This document shows, piece after piece, positions 33,805-44,322 of a stretch of DNA of 64,000 bases (positions are counted from its first letter, which is position 1; each line of letters opens with the position of its first letter). This DNA comes from Dolomedes plantarius (lineage: Eukaryota > Arthropoda > Arachnida > Araneae > Dolomedidae): contig OU015495.1 of assembly GCA_907164885.2 (NCBI GenBank), forward strand, positions 104,703,122-104,767,121, in the 5' to 3' direction. A program made the position numbers and the translations under genes. The notes below the pieces were generated by a model. It ran no database searches, was not told where the DNA came from, and was given only the letters and a program-made list of their open reading frames with translations.

Positions 33805-34385
33805 TAGGGGGTCAGTTAATTTATTAATATAATTTTATACCTTAGTGGACTGTAGTAGAATCCATTAATAAAAATATTTTATGTTCTTGTTTAAAAGCAA
33901 CTAATCAATCTTCTTCATTCTTTTAATACAAGTAATACTGGAATGGCTTACCTTTAACATCATCTGAATAAAACTTGAATAATAAGTCGACATTAAAAAA
34001 AAACTTCAATGCATGTATTCTTAAGATGAATTTAATAATTGACTTCAAAATGTAGACAGCTTGAACAATAATCTGCACAGAATCGTTAACAAAAAAGAAT
34101 AAACGGAATCGCATTCAACATAGCGATTTTTGAATTCTTACATGACGTTGCTAAGAATAGAATAAACACCATAACACATTAACATTGCTTAGCCATTTTC
34201 TTGCATTACTCAGAATCGAATGGGCAACAACAGAATAAACAACATCTTAGCTTGAAGAAGAAAAAAAAGTTACATAGTGACGCCATCTAGTGACCAGGAA
34301 CTTAACTAGAATACAAATTACAAACAATATAATGAATAAAATGAAAAAAAAAATATTATAATGAATTATTTAAAAATAAAAATAG
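33805..34385 (-). repeat. Right arm of the large inverted repeat
   Basis: Reverse-complement partner of 31790-32470. The arms are about 1.3 kb apart and the spacer contains the hAT MITE at 32688-33004. The pair could be two independent insertions of one unnamed repeat family or a segmental inverted duplication. Confidence 0.75.
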
Positions 34386-36430
34386 TAAGTCTTTTATGAA
34401 AACTGAAGAGGCCTTCATCATTGTATATTTGCATCTGTGGGTGAAACCTTAAAGAAAATACAGAGCTATGGATTCTCACGTTGTTTAGATAATTCAACGC
34501 AAATTATACAAAGATCTCGTTTTAACAATATTAACTTTGAAGACTGTGATAATGTAGAAACTTCATCACTGACTTAAAGGCACAAATGTTGTCTGGAGGC
34601 GTTTTGAGTTTAAATAATATTTGCGTGTAGACGTCTCTTAAACGTGCCTGACTAATGGGCAAGTATTGTAGTCTCTAAATAATGAGAGCTTCCACAAACA
34701 TGTTGGATATCTCCCGTACCTATCTTAACAATCTGCACCGGCACATTCATATTAAATTGGGTTTTCTCAAAGTCATGAATTATGGAAATTCGACACGTGT
34801 CCAGTAAGGAATTAGTATGGAATATAATGTCAAACTATGCTCCTTCTAAATCGAGTTGAGACTAAAGTTGACTCAGGTCATCATCCATATTAATAAGTAT
34901 TTGGTCATTATAATAAATATGCCATACACAGACTATTACGCCACACGCTGACTATTACGCCACATAAATCGCGATAACCTGCCTTTGAAGTAGCAGGAAC
35001 ATACACCCGTTGTCTTAAATAAGCGATGCCGACCGCATCGCGTTACGCTGATTGGTTGCATGTCTCCGTTATTTGCATACGCACGCCTGTACCAGTTTTT
35101 TTTTTAGCTATTCAGCGTAAAAGACAGACTGTTTTATTGAGACAGTTTAACGTATGAAAATTTTCTGGTCATGTTCACAAGTATTCACAGAACACTGTAA
35201 TGAAGAAAACAGATCCTACTGCCATCTGTCAGTTAATCTTATGGATATATTTTTTCGAAAACCATTTTTAAGTAGAAATGTTAGGTTTAAGTTAAAAATC
35301 CCAACAAGACTATTTACGTAACAAGCTCAAAAGTCGAAAAAAGCTCGATGGTTCAAAAGTAAAGAGAAGGACGTGAATCCTTAATTGAACTTTACGATAA
35401 ATACAACTGAATTGATTTCTTACGCTGCATTTCATGCTCTAGAACAAAGAGTTTTAAAAAAAAATCTATCCATAAGATGGCAGTAGGATTAAAATTTTTG
35501 TTTTCTTTATTCTAAACTATCACGCATTAAATATTTTTTTTAAATCGTCCATTTAGATTTTATTTTACAGGTATTCAACAAAAGAAAACAGATTAAAGTA
35601 CAAAACGGATTTCAATGCCAATGCCAGTTAAATGGGAAGTATGTTAAAAATTTTATAAAAATAAATTATCGTGTCGACTGGCGAGATTTTTCCCTTTGAT
35701 TTTATTCTTGACGCACTTTACAGATATATTCCAAAAGGTAAAGGATATCCAAATGGATCGGAAGAAATTTACACTTTTGATGCTTCAAACTTTTAAAAAA
35801 CTTTTAGTTGCAATATTTTAAGTTCGTGTAAGATATCTCGTAGTTTGATTGATAGCATATGAAAGCCCTTTGATGTATCTTTTGAAATTTATTGAAGGTA
35901 TTATTCCTTGGAATGTAATATCCTACGGAATAATACATACGAAATGCAGAATGCTTATTCTATTTCCTCACGATGGAAACGACAGTTTTCAGTTTTTATT
36001 CATGACCTCCCTCTAAAGCATAATCTTCCCGTTCTCGGTACCTAACTCTATATACTATTTGCCTCTCAAACTGTAACAGACGGAAATTGCTATAGTTTTA
36101 AATACAGTGGTAGGAAACAATGTATTGAAAATGCTTTTAATTGGGAAGTAATTTCTCTTATATAATGATTTTCTGCCGGACGTGTAAACTGACTATAAAT
36201 TATGAAAGTCTTCCCACACTGATGATTTCTGTTTGAACCCTGGAGATAAATGATTTCAGACTCTGTTTGTTGATCCATTAGAACTCCAAATGACATAACA
36301 ATTTCATGAGGATGGGAAAGCCAGAACGTAATTTCAGTATTGCTAGCGGACGGAGGTTTTACCTAGAATATTTTTAAGGTGCCGCGAGGAAGCTCTGTTT
36401 TGCAAAGGATTTGCAACCATACCATGTCAG
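34386..36430. other. Unassigned sequence with a short inverted repeat
   Basis: The piece 35212-35253 (ATCCTACTGCCATCT ... CTTATGGATA) recurs inverted at 35457-35498, about 200 bp apart, and could be the ends of an old MITE. Nothing else recognised. Confidence 0.5.
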
Positions 36431-36780
36431 GAGCGATGGTCCAGTTGGCAAGAGCAGCGGGCCAGTGATCTGAACGTCCTTGGTTCGATGCTCGTCGCTG
36501 CAAATCCACCACCGTGTTCACAAATGGTGGCCGGGGCACGTAAAATAGGTCGTGGCTGCAATGTCCTCCAAGTCCTCACATTTACCTCTGGAGGTGCAGG
36601 GTCAAGTGTTCCGGTCTCGTCACTTGACTTGGTTCAAAATTACGGAACCGGTCATTTAGCCAAGTCGGACTCCGACACTTGTGGTGCTAATTGAAAACAG
36701 GAGCTGCCCCTTTCAGTCCAATAGCCTAGTAGGACCTTGTGAATGGAACCTCCAACCAGGAGGCATTAACAACGACAAAA
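36431..36780 (+). mobile_element. tRNA-derived SINE, family A (copy 2)
   Basis: Matches 2976-3318 over its whole length, with the same A-box-like TGGTCCAGTTGG and B-box-like GGTTCGATGCT, the TTCCGGTCTCGTCAC body, and an AACAACGACAAAAA end. Target duplications are not clear in this older-looking copy. Confidence 0.85.
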
Positions 36781-39444
36781 AGTTCCTAGACCCTGGGAAA
36801 GATTTGGTAAGTCTCATAGGAAATCCGGGGTCATGAGAACTTCCCATGAGTAAAAGAATTGCAATACATATTTCTTACAATTTAATTATTTTAAGTTTCT
36901 TAAGCCTTTTCATTAAAGAAGTAATATTATTTTATTTTACTTGTGGTTATTTTACACCTAACCTAAAAGTCAGGTATTTTTAATTAATAATTTATTGCGA
37001 TGCGGAACCTTTGCTCGCAGGAGAAAGATTTGACTATGGTAATTCATCGTGTAAGGAATTTGTTATACTCGGTAAAGATCCGGTTTTCGGGTTTTTTTAC
37101 ACAGGGATGACAGAATACATATTTCATGCTATAAAGAGACCCCAGCCTTGGGGAATCCCCACAAATCTCCTTCTTTGAGCTCAGATAACGTTTTCCTCGC
37201 AAACAATGGTCAAATCCTAAATCGGGGAAATTATACTAAAATGGTGGGTATTATTGGCTGGTATATTGTGTGTAGATGATTGAACAATTGTGCAGTGACC
37301 AACACACATTTACGAGAACACACTGGAAAGAGAAACAGCTGTGGATTAAACCAATGACCCAGATTATGAAAGGTCGCAGAAGAGTCGGGCTTCATCGTTT
37401 CTAGGTTATTTCCATGGCACAGTGAAGATTTGCGGAAGAAACGTAATAGATGCGTTTACACAGGTTGTCAATATGATTGCCAGATTGTGAATAGACAATA
37501 TTTGGCCGTAATGAGAATGTTCTACTTTCCTTTGAGTCGAGATTTGCAACCAAGTGTTATTTGACATGAATCATTGGAGAAGTTCCATTCTTTCATCATG
37601 AACAGATGGGTAAATCCCAATTCTACGAAGTTACGGAGCTTTCACCTCTTTTATGGTAAATGGGTAAAGTACTTTGGATCGAGATTAAAAAGCAAAGTTA
37701 TTGAAATTCAATCATATAAGGACTGATTAAGAAATTTTACCATTCTTGCTGAAGGATGAATAAATTTCAAAAATAAGCACTAAGCAATATGAAGGATGAA
37801 ACGGAACTCATTTTTCCCAACTATTTCACAGACAGTAATTTCAGTTGTTAGAAATAGATAGAAATAAATACATTTGTAGGAATTGTTTTGTAGTGGAATT
37901 ATTTCAAAACTTGTAAATTCAGAAATTGTTTGATTTTTACAGTTTTTTTTTTAGATATCCGTTCGAATTCCTTCGAAACTGAATGTTTTATTCAGAAAGA
38001 ATAACAAAGCTCAGAGTTTTTCCCCGTGAGACTCTGTGAGTTTTGAGGCCCCCCCCCCCCCCCCAAAAAAAAAAAAAATCTCTCGAATTATTACTTTTGT
38101 TTTATTCCACATCTGTATAAAATACACCGTGAAAATGGCGCCACTGTGCCAACTCACGTACCAAATTCTAGTAGTTGTAACATTCCAAATATGACACAGA
38201 TAATTATACTGAGACGAATTTTAAATTGCTTATAGTAACTGCTTGAAATTCTTTTTTTCTTTTATATTTTCACAAAAGGGATCCAGTTAATCTAAATTTT
38301 ACGTGCGTATTCTGATTTACCATTATTTTTATTATTTTTTTATTTTGTCACGAAGTGTCTTAAACAGGGAATGTAGTTGTTTATTTATCTGAAGATTCTT
38401 TAATGAATGATCTCTGAAGGGTTATAATTTCTTTCATTTTATTCATTTTAGATGCCCATTTTACTGCTAAGGCTTTATTCCACATGTTGTATGAGTAGTA
38501 ATACAAATAAATTCATGATTTCTGTAGTTTTTTTTCTTTGAATGAAAATAATTGAATAGGTCATTTTGAAAAGGAGCCATCTCCATTTTTTAAAAATTTT
38601 TCATGAGAAGCAAAAAACTATAATTCGACTTCATGCATTATTAGTTAGACTAAATTTAGTATTTATTATGTTTATATAAGGCATCAATCCTGATGCAAAA
38701 ATATAATTTGTTAATATTTTTTGAAACTTGGGGGCCCCAGAAAAGTTGGAGATAAGTTTTTGAAAAGTGGAGATTACTACAATTGAATCTGTCATTTTGA
38801 AAAGAAGTCAAGTGAAAAATATCCCAAACTATTTTGAGACGTAGATATGCTCTTAATTTTAGATAATTTTTTTAATAAGATTTTCAACCAGAAATCCGAA
38901 TTTGGTGAAATCAACCACCAGTAAAAACAAAAATCTAAATTCCTCAATATATTCGTGAGTGACTCCTTTGCAATGCTAAGTCATAATAAGATATCTAGCT
39001 TCAAACGTTGGCTAATTTTAAGACTTGAAGAAAGCGTTAAATTGTGTGATAGGGAATTTTTTTTTTAATATACTTCCAATTAACTTTTGGCCACCGCCAT
39101 TCTTTAGAACACCCCCATTTCTTTTTCTTTTATGAATGAGATAGTCAGACAAAGCCTTTTAATCAAAGTCACGCCCCGTCAATTCGATTATTTCACAGTG
39201 AATTGTTTTATTACAATCTCATTTAAGCAATTAAACAATAAACAATACCAATCGAATTTGCATTCGATAAAATTTCTTATTTGGGACTTCCAAAGTACTG
39301 TACTCTTGTGTGTTATTTGGGGTACACATTTTTCGTTTAATCATAAATGTATGTCACGTATCAGGACGTTGCAAACACGAGCGGTAAACAATTTATAATA
39401 AGGACATAGAATGAGCATGATTTACACTCCGGTATGATCTAAAC
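36781..39444. other. Unassigned intronic sequence
   Basis: No gene or complete element. A poly-C run followed directly by poly-A is at 38049-38078. Confidence 0.55.
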
Positions 39445-40030
39445 CAGGGATTCCCAACGGAGTCCAGGTGGACCTCTTGGGGGTTGATGGCAGGCCCTGA
39501 TTTTCCATGAGGCCCAGTAGGCCAGCGCCTAGGGGCTCCCGAATGTTGAGGGCTTCCAAAAATTTTAATTTTGAAAGGAAAAAAAAAAGAAAAAAATTCC
39601 AATTACATTTTTTTAAATTTTACCTTTTTTAATAGCAATTTTTTTATATATCCTTTCAAATTTGATTGATTGTTTGATTCATAATATGTATAATTACATG
39701 TATAGTTCATCATATGTATGTAGTGTACTATATAAGGGATTAATAAGTTTTTCTGGTTTCATTGTATTGGTGTTTTAATGATGAAGTTAATATTTTGTAT
39801 TGCTTTTTGTTATTTGATAATGTTCTAGGTTTCTACGCTTCAAATAGCCAATTCTTGGTAAAATGGTACTTTCACAATGATTCGTGATTATTTTTTTTTT
39901 GTGTGTTAAATTTGGAAATTTTATACCCACATCTCGAGTTGTGCCTATAGTCAAGAATTTTCTAAATCGGGCCCTGGTCGATGGAAGTTTAAAAAGGGTC
40001 TATAGTATTCCAGGGGTCTATTGGGGGTCG
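39445..40030 (+). mobile_element. Partial hAT-like element hosting a nested MITE
   Basis: It starts CAGGGATTCCCAACGGAGTC, a hAT-type terminus. It is interrupted at 39491 by another hAT MITE and continues after 39984 with CCAGGGGTCTATTGGGGGTC. The other terminus was not found, so the right limit is uncertain. Confidence 0.5.
39491..39976 (-). mobile_element. hAT-type MITE, family A (copy 2)
   Basis: Reverse-complement relative of 11768-12262, with ends CAGGCCCTGATTTTCC and TCTAAATCGGGCCCTG. The flanking octamers GTTGATGG (39483-39490) and GTCGATGG (39977-39984) match at 7 of 8 positions. No coding seen in 486 bp. Confidence 0.88.
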
Positions 40031-40355
40031 ATGATGAATTTTATCTGTCTTAAAATTTAATTTAAAATTTTAGGAATGTAATTATTAGATAATAATATCC
40101 GTTCTTATATGTATAAATACAGATTTGCATAGGGCGGAGTGATCCACGCATTGTAAAATTGTTTAGTAAAATATATATTTATATTCCTTGTTATTTATTG
40201 TCACTATACGATGATAAAAAAATTCAGGCGAAACATTAAAAAAATTGTATCAATACATCAAGCACAACCGCCACATTAATTGAAATCGAACTTTTGTGTA
40301 ACTACACTCTGTGTTTCTGAAATTAAAAATGAAAATAGCACAAAAATAATTTATA

Positions 40356-40450
40356 TATATATATATATAACAGTTCCGTAACTGAGTGACTCACTGACAT
40401 ACAACGCACAGACCAAACCGCATCAATAAATTGCGCATCATTCCGGTAAT
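40356..40450 (+). mobile_element. Helitron-like family 2, 5' end fragment
   Basis: ATATATATAACAGTTCCGTAACTGA-type sequence followed by CAACGCACAGACCAAACCGC matches the start of the element at 53571-54356. The rest of the element is missing or diverged beyond recognition. Confidence 0.5.
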
Positions 40451-40599
40451 ATAGAATGAAAATTATGATACAAATTTTAGAAGTAAGGAAGATAATAAGA
40501 ATGATATTTATCGAATGCTTTGAAAGACAAAATACTCATTAAGTGTCTTACAATAAAGGCATTATTTTGAAAGCGTTCTGAGGCGGATTTCCATTTTTG

Positions 40600-40786
40600 C
40601 TGGCAGGGTTAGAACTGACCATGTTAGTCCTACTTGCATTGCTTCTACTTTACAGGTAGTGATACTTGTCCAGTATGCTCTAAAAATCGGGAGAATCTGG
40701 AACACATTCTGCTTTTCTGTACCGGAAAGAACTGTTTTAATAATTTACTGACTGGTCTTAGAGATTCTCGGGCTATTTTTACAATA
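40600..40786 (+). pseudogene. Non-LTR retrotransposon (LINE) ORF2 C-terminus, part 1
   Basis: The frame near 40656-40785 reads DTCPVCSKNRENLEHILLFC, a CX2C...H...C zinc-binding motif found after the reverse transcriptase in Jockey/CR1/R1-type LINE proteins. RVRTDHVSPTC precedes it in another frame, like the RTxH segment usually seen upstream of this motif. The sequence is split by the pogo element at 40787 and resumes at 41408. Confidence 0.65.
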
Positions 40787-41405
40787 CAGTTGAACCTCCA
40801 TATATCGAACTTCCCTATATCGAAATTTTCTATATATTGAACTCTTAGCGAATCTCCATGTTCATTACATAGAAAAATTGTTTCTATATATCGAAAAAAT
40901 CTCTATATATCGAAATTTTTTTCAAGACAAACTGGGAGATTTTATTCCACTTTAGAATAAAATCTCCCAATTTTTGGCATTTGAAACAATACGTCGTGGA
41001 CTTCGATTCGCGGAAAGTGTCCCTGATGAAGTTTTTAGTGGACTGAATAAATACGAACATTTCTTTGAACTTTCCGCAAAACTGGCTGTTCAGCAAGATA
41101 TTCGTAGTTTTTTTTTAAAGAATGTAACTGTGATCACTGTAACCACTGTCTGCATTATTGCTTTTTTTAAAGATATCTTATATCTATCCTCAATAAATCT
41201 TTCATATTAATTCATTTTTTAGTTATTAACTTTCATTTAATGGGAATCGCATATAAATTAGAAATGGAGTTTCGTATACGAAAATTAGCTTTAATTTTTT
41301 TTGGGAGAATTATGATAAAACTAAGCTCAATTCTATATATCGAAATTTCTATATATCGAATTTTTTTCCTGTAATTTGTTACTTCGATATATGGAGGTTC
41401 GACTG
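40787..41405 (+). mobile_element. Pogo/Tigger MITE, family T1 (copy 2)
   Basis: Ends CAGTTGAACCTCCATATATC / GATATATGGAGGTTCGACTG, TA on both sides (40785-40786, 41406-41407), and length 619 bp, identical to copy 1 at 15306-15924. It inserted into a LINE fragment. Confidence 0.9.
40974..41210 (+). pseudogene. Pogo-type transposase C-terminal remnant (T1 copy 2)
   Basis: A 78-codon open frame contains RFAESVPDEVFSGLNKYEHF and LSAKLAVQQDIRSFF. It aligns with the same region of T1 copy 1, where the frame differs at the end. The shared acidic/amphipathic tail suggests the 3' end of a transposase gene kept in the deleted element. It has no catalytic region. Confidence 0.65.
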
Positions 41406-41407
41406 TA

Positions 41408-41530
41408 TTTTTTTTTCAGATCCTTTTTACATGTTTGTTGCTTTTAATGTTAACAGGATACATCGCGAAACTGGTGCTTTTGCGCCGGACTCATGACTTA
41501 AGTTGCAATTGAGCAATAAAGGCATTTATG
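41408..41530 (+). mobile_element. LINE 3' end, part 2
   Basis: Continuation of the LINE fragment after the pogo insertion. It ends with GCAATTGAGCAATAAAGGC, a polyadenylation-like signal, and a short tail. Confidence 0.5.
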
Positions 41531-41764
41531 ACAAAAGAAAAGAAAAAGTTTCTAATTCAATAGATACGATAGCTGCGATTTAGTTTTCGCTATCTCATAA
41601 GAAATAAAACCCATATTATTGAATCAACGTTATTTATACCGACTGATATAAACGACAATCGTCCTTCGATGCGATCTTTAAGCAATGCAATAAGGATTTA
41701 CGACCAAGAGGTAATCACTGCGTTCCGCTAGATAATCGTGTAAAACATGAAAGTGTGTACTCAC

Positions 41765-41868
41765 ATCTGGAACTCTCGGTGGCTCCGTGGGACTGTAATA
41801 GTTGCACCATTGCCACATTGGTGGTCATCACGGCGAGGTCCAAGGGCGTGAAACCGTCCCCATTGACG
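41765..41868 (-). CDS. Internal exon encoding an ankyrin repeat
   Basis: On the minus strand a 104-bp exon lies between TTTTTAG| and |GTGAGT. It starts with one base of a split codon, then 34 codons read VNGDGFTPLDLAVMTTNVAM and VQLLQSHGATESSR, then one leftover base. The DGFTPLDLAV...VQLLQSHGA pattern is a canonical ankyrin repeat (G-TPLh-AA-h with the LL--GA helix), a protein-protein interaction module. The exon ends in phase with the exon at 17606-17736. A poly-A run just upstream on the plus strand (41880-41900) forms the pyrimidine tract of the acceptor. The protein may be ANKFN1/wide awake-like because a helical polar segment follows the repeat; other ankyrin proteins are possible. Confidence 0.88.
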
Positions 41869-41982
41869 CTAAAAATACAAAAAAAAAAAAAAAAAAAAAC
41901 AGAACATCAATATGAGCCTCTGATTTTTTTTCCTAATGAAAGCTCAGTGGCACTGCATAATTTTCTCAAAATGAAAGTGAAA

Positions 41983-43192
41983 TCTATATATTTAAGTTGC
42001 TAAGCCGACTTTTTGGGCAGTTCGTGAGAGGAAACTACTGCATCAATTTACTTCATTTTGGTCTTAAATCAAAGATTGTAATCAGGGCCGGATTTAGATG
42101 AAAAGAGGCCGTAGGCTATTCCACTTATGAGGCCCTTTAACCTCTCATTTTCAAATTTGTAAATTACATGAGAGATAATAAAGTACATCATTACTGTGAT
42201 ATATATCAATATATTAAATGAAACATGTTGTTATTGGTACTAACCTATATATATTCAATACATTCAAGATTAAACCAAATTTAATTCAGATAAATTTATT
42301 TCACAATAATTCGCATTTAAAGTTTAAGTATGAATTATTACGAATTTGAAGTCTTAAACTAAACCAAAAATGGAACTTTATTCAAACAAAATCTAGATCA
42401 CAAAAAAGAAAATATCAAATTGTATATCATATTAAATTTTTTGTTAATAGTTATATTATTTAAGAACTAATTCAATCCATGCATGCATTTAAAACGAATA
42501 GTAGATTAAAAGAATTTCTTTCTAAACTTTTTCACACAGAATTCTTCTATAAGTTCATCAAAATCTATTTTTCTGAAGGTCTCATTTTCGATGCAATTTT
42601 GCTAACAATTTGAATGTAGGCCCCTCTTGATCTTGAGGCCGTAGACTGAAGCCTAGTTAGCCTATAGGAAAATCCGGCCCTGATTGTAATCTGTAATTTG
42701 TCAAATTTGGTTTTTGTAATCGTAATTTCTATTAATTAGTGATAATTTACAATTAAAAGTTGATTTCTGCGCATGCTCAGTGGCATGTTTAAATCTGTCT
42801 TTAGAAACTCCTTGTTTTTGCGCATGCTCAGTGGCATGTTTTAATGATAGACGCATTTATTCCGAGGAGTCTCTCTAGATCTCTCTCTGCCATTTTTATT
42901 TATGATAATTAAGTTTTTGAAATATAAGATTAAACCCGATGGAAATTGTTTATTTCGTGCTGTTTAATTAGCGATAGTTTACAATTAAAAAAAATTGCTT
43001 TCTGCGTATGCTCAGTGACATTTTTATATCTGGCTTTAAATACTCACTAAGTATGCGGCCGCTGAAACACATTAATTTGTTTCTGCGCATTATTATGATT
43101 TTCAACATTTGGCAATAATGTGTTGAGTATAATTTGTGTATTAGTACATTTACTTACTATCTAGCCATCATGTTTTGACGGGTACCAACTAG
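41983..43192 (+). mobile_element. Helitron H4 (same family as H1-H3)
   Basis: It starts TCTATATATTTAAGTTGCTA after A and ends GGTACCAACTAG before T, with a slightly mismatched terminal stem (CCATCATGTTTTGACGG). Without the inserted hAT MITE it is about 602 bp, the size of H3. It keeps KIKPDGNCLFRAV then stop near 42920-42967. It lies 31 kb from the tandem array and just upstream, in gene direction, of the ankyrin exon. Confidence 0.9.
42083..42682. mobile_element. hAT-type MITE, family E, inside Helitron H4
   Basis: Ends CAGGGCCGGATTTAG and AAAATCCGGCCCTG are inverted. The perfect 8-bp duplication ATTGTAAT is on both sides (42075-42082, 42683-42690). Removing the element restores the Helitron sequence GATTGTAATCTG seen in H1. 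It is 600 bp without clear coding. Confidence 0.95.
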
Positions 43193-43806
43193 TTAAATTT
43201 AAAATGTCCAGTTGTTTAGAATTGAAGTGAAAATAAAGAAAAATTGAAAAAAGTTCTATCCTTTTTTAGCATTTTGCAAATCACAAGCGATAATATAACG
43301 TAGAGAAGTTTTTGATACATAAATTTCAAAAAAGAAAAAAAATACGATTTCCTTGTCACGGAAGTTAAAAAAAATGCTGTCATGGAGATTGAATCATTCT
43401 TGACAGAGAGAGGAAAGAAGCAGAGAGGAATGCTCTTTTAGCTGAAGTTTTTGAATTTTCAAACTGTCCTGCTGTCAAGGTTTTTGTTTGTCTCGTATCA
43501 ATGTCGATCAACAGATGCAGGCGTTGTAATGTGCCTCGCGACACGATAGAATAACTAACCCTGAAGAACTGCAATCCAGCGTAACAAGTATCCTTTATAC
43601 TAGTGCTTCTGAATCCATGATTGATAGATCCCTCTAGATTATGGGCCTGATTTTTTTGGATGGGTAGATCCATTTTCAGTAAAAACTATCATAATCAAAT
43701 GAGTTCTACCTTCAGTGCCATAATATGACAGCATAATGGACATTCCTTCTTCCTCAACGGAAAGAGATTTTTAGAGATTCATGGAGTTATTTAATATCTG
43801 AGTGAC
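43193..43806. other. Unassigned sequence
   Basis: A 97-codon minus-strand frame (43380-43673) has no recognised domain and no good splice sites; I do not call it a gene. Confidence 0.5.
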
Positions 43807-44322
43807 AATTTTAGACAGCCAAAGAATAAAAAGGCAGATGAGTTACCAAGTAAACTATACAAGTATATTGTGTTGATCGCCGAAAATCTGTTGAATCCCG
43901 ATTTTACCAACAGGAGATTAGCAAGTAGTGGATAGATTACTAAGTGGGGTCATTAAAGATACACTTTTTTCTTTCTTCGATACCTTTGGCTGTGATTTTG
44001 CCACAAAAAATCATTAAAATGTTAATTGCTTAGTAAATTATTAACAATTTAGGTTATTGGCTTATTATTCTTTGGCTAATTTTAGATAGCCAAAGAATAA
44101 AACGGCAGATGAGTTACCGAGTAAGCTATACAAGTATATTGTGTTGATCGCCGAAAACCTTTTGCATCCCGATTTCACCAATCAGGAGATTAGTAAGTAG
44201 TGGATAGATTAGTAAGTGGGGTCATTAAAGATACTTTTTTCTTTATTCTATATCTTTGGCTGTGCTCTTGCCACAAAAACATTAAATGTTAATTGCTTAG
44301 TAAATTATTAACAATTCAGGTT
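43807..44322 (+). repeat. Tandem duplication of a ~247-bp unit
   Basis: Units 43807-44055 and 44078-44322 start ATTTTAGA(C/T)AGCCAAAGAA and share GTATATTGTGTTGATCGCCG and TAATTGCTTAGTAAATTATT. Between them an inverted ATTCTTTGGCT sits beside AGCCAAAGAAT. Divergence is low, so the duplication is fairly recent. Origin unknown. Confidence 0.9.

Larger units (their letters stand above)
17737..41764 (-). other. Inferred ~24-kb intron of the ankyrin-repeat gene
   Basis: The two well-supported exons on the minus strand are compatible in phase and order, so this interval is read as one intron. It is packed with mobile elements of both orientations, listed separately. An unseen small exon in between cannot be excluded. 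Confidence 0.6.

Noticed and set aside
43380..43673. 97-codon minus-strand frame considered as an exon of the ankyrin gene
   Set aside because: No acceptor/donor pair fits and the peptide does not resemble an ankyrin or other known domain.
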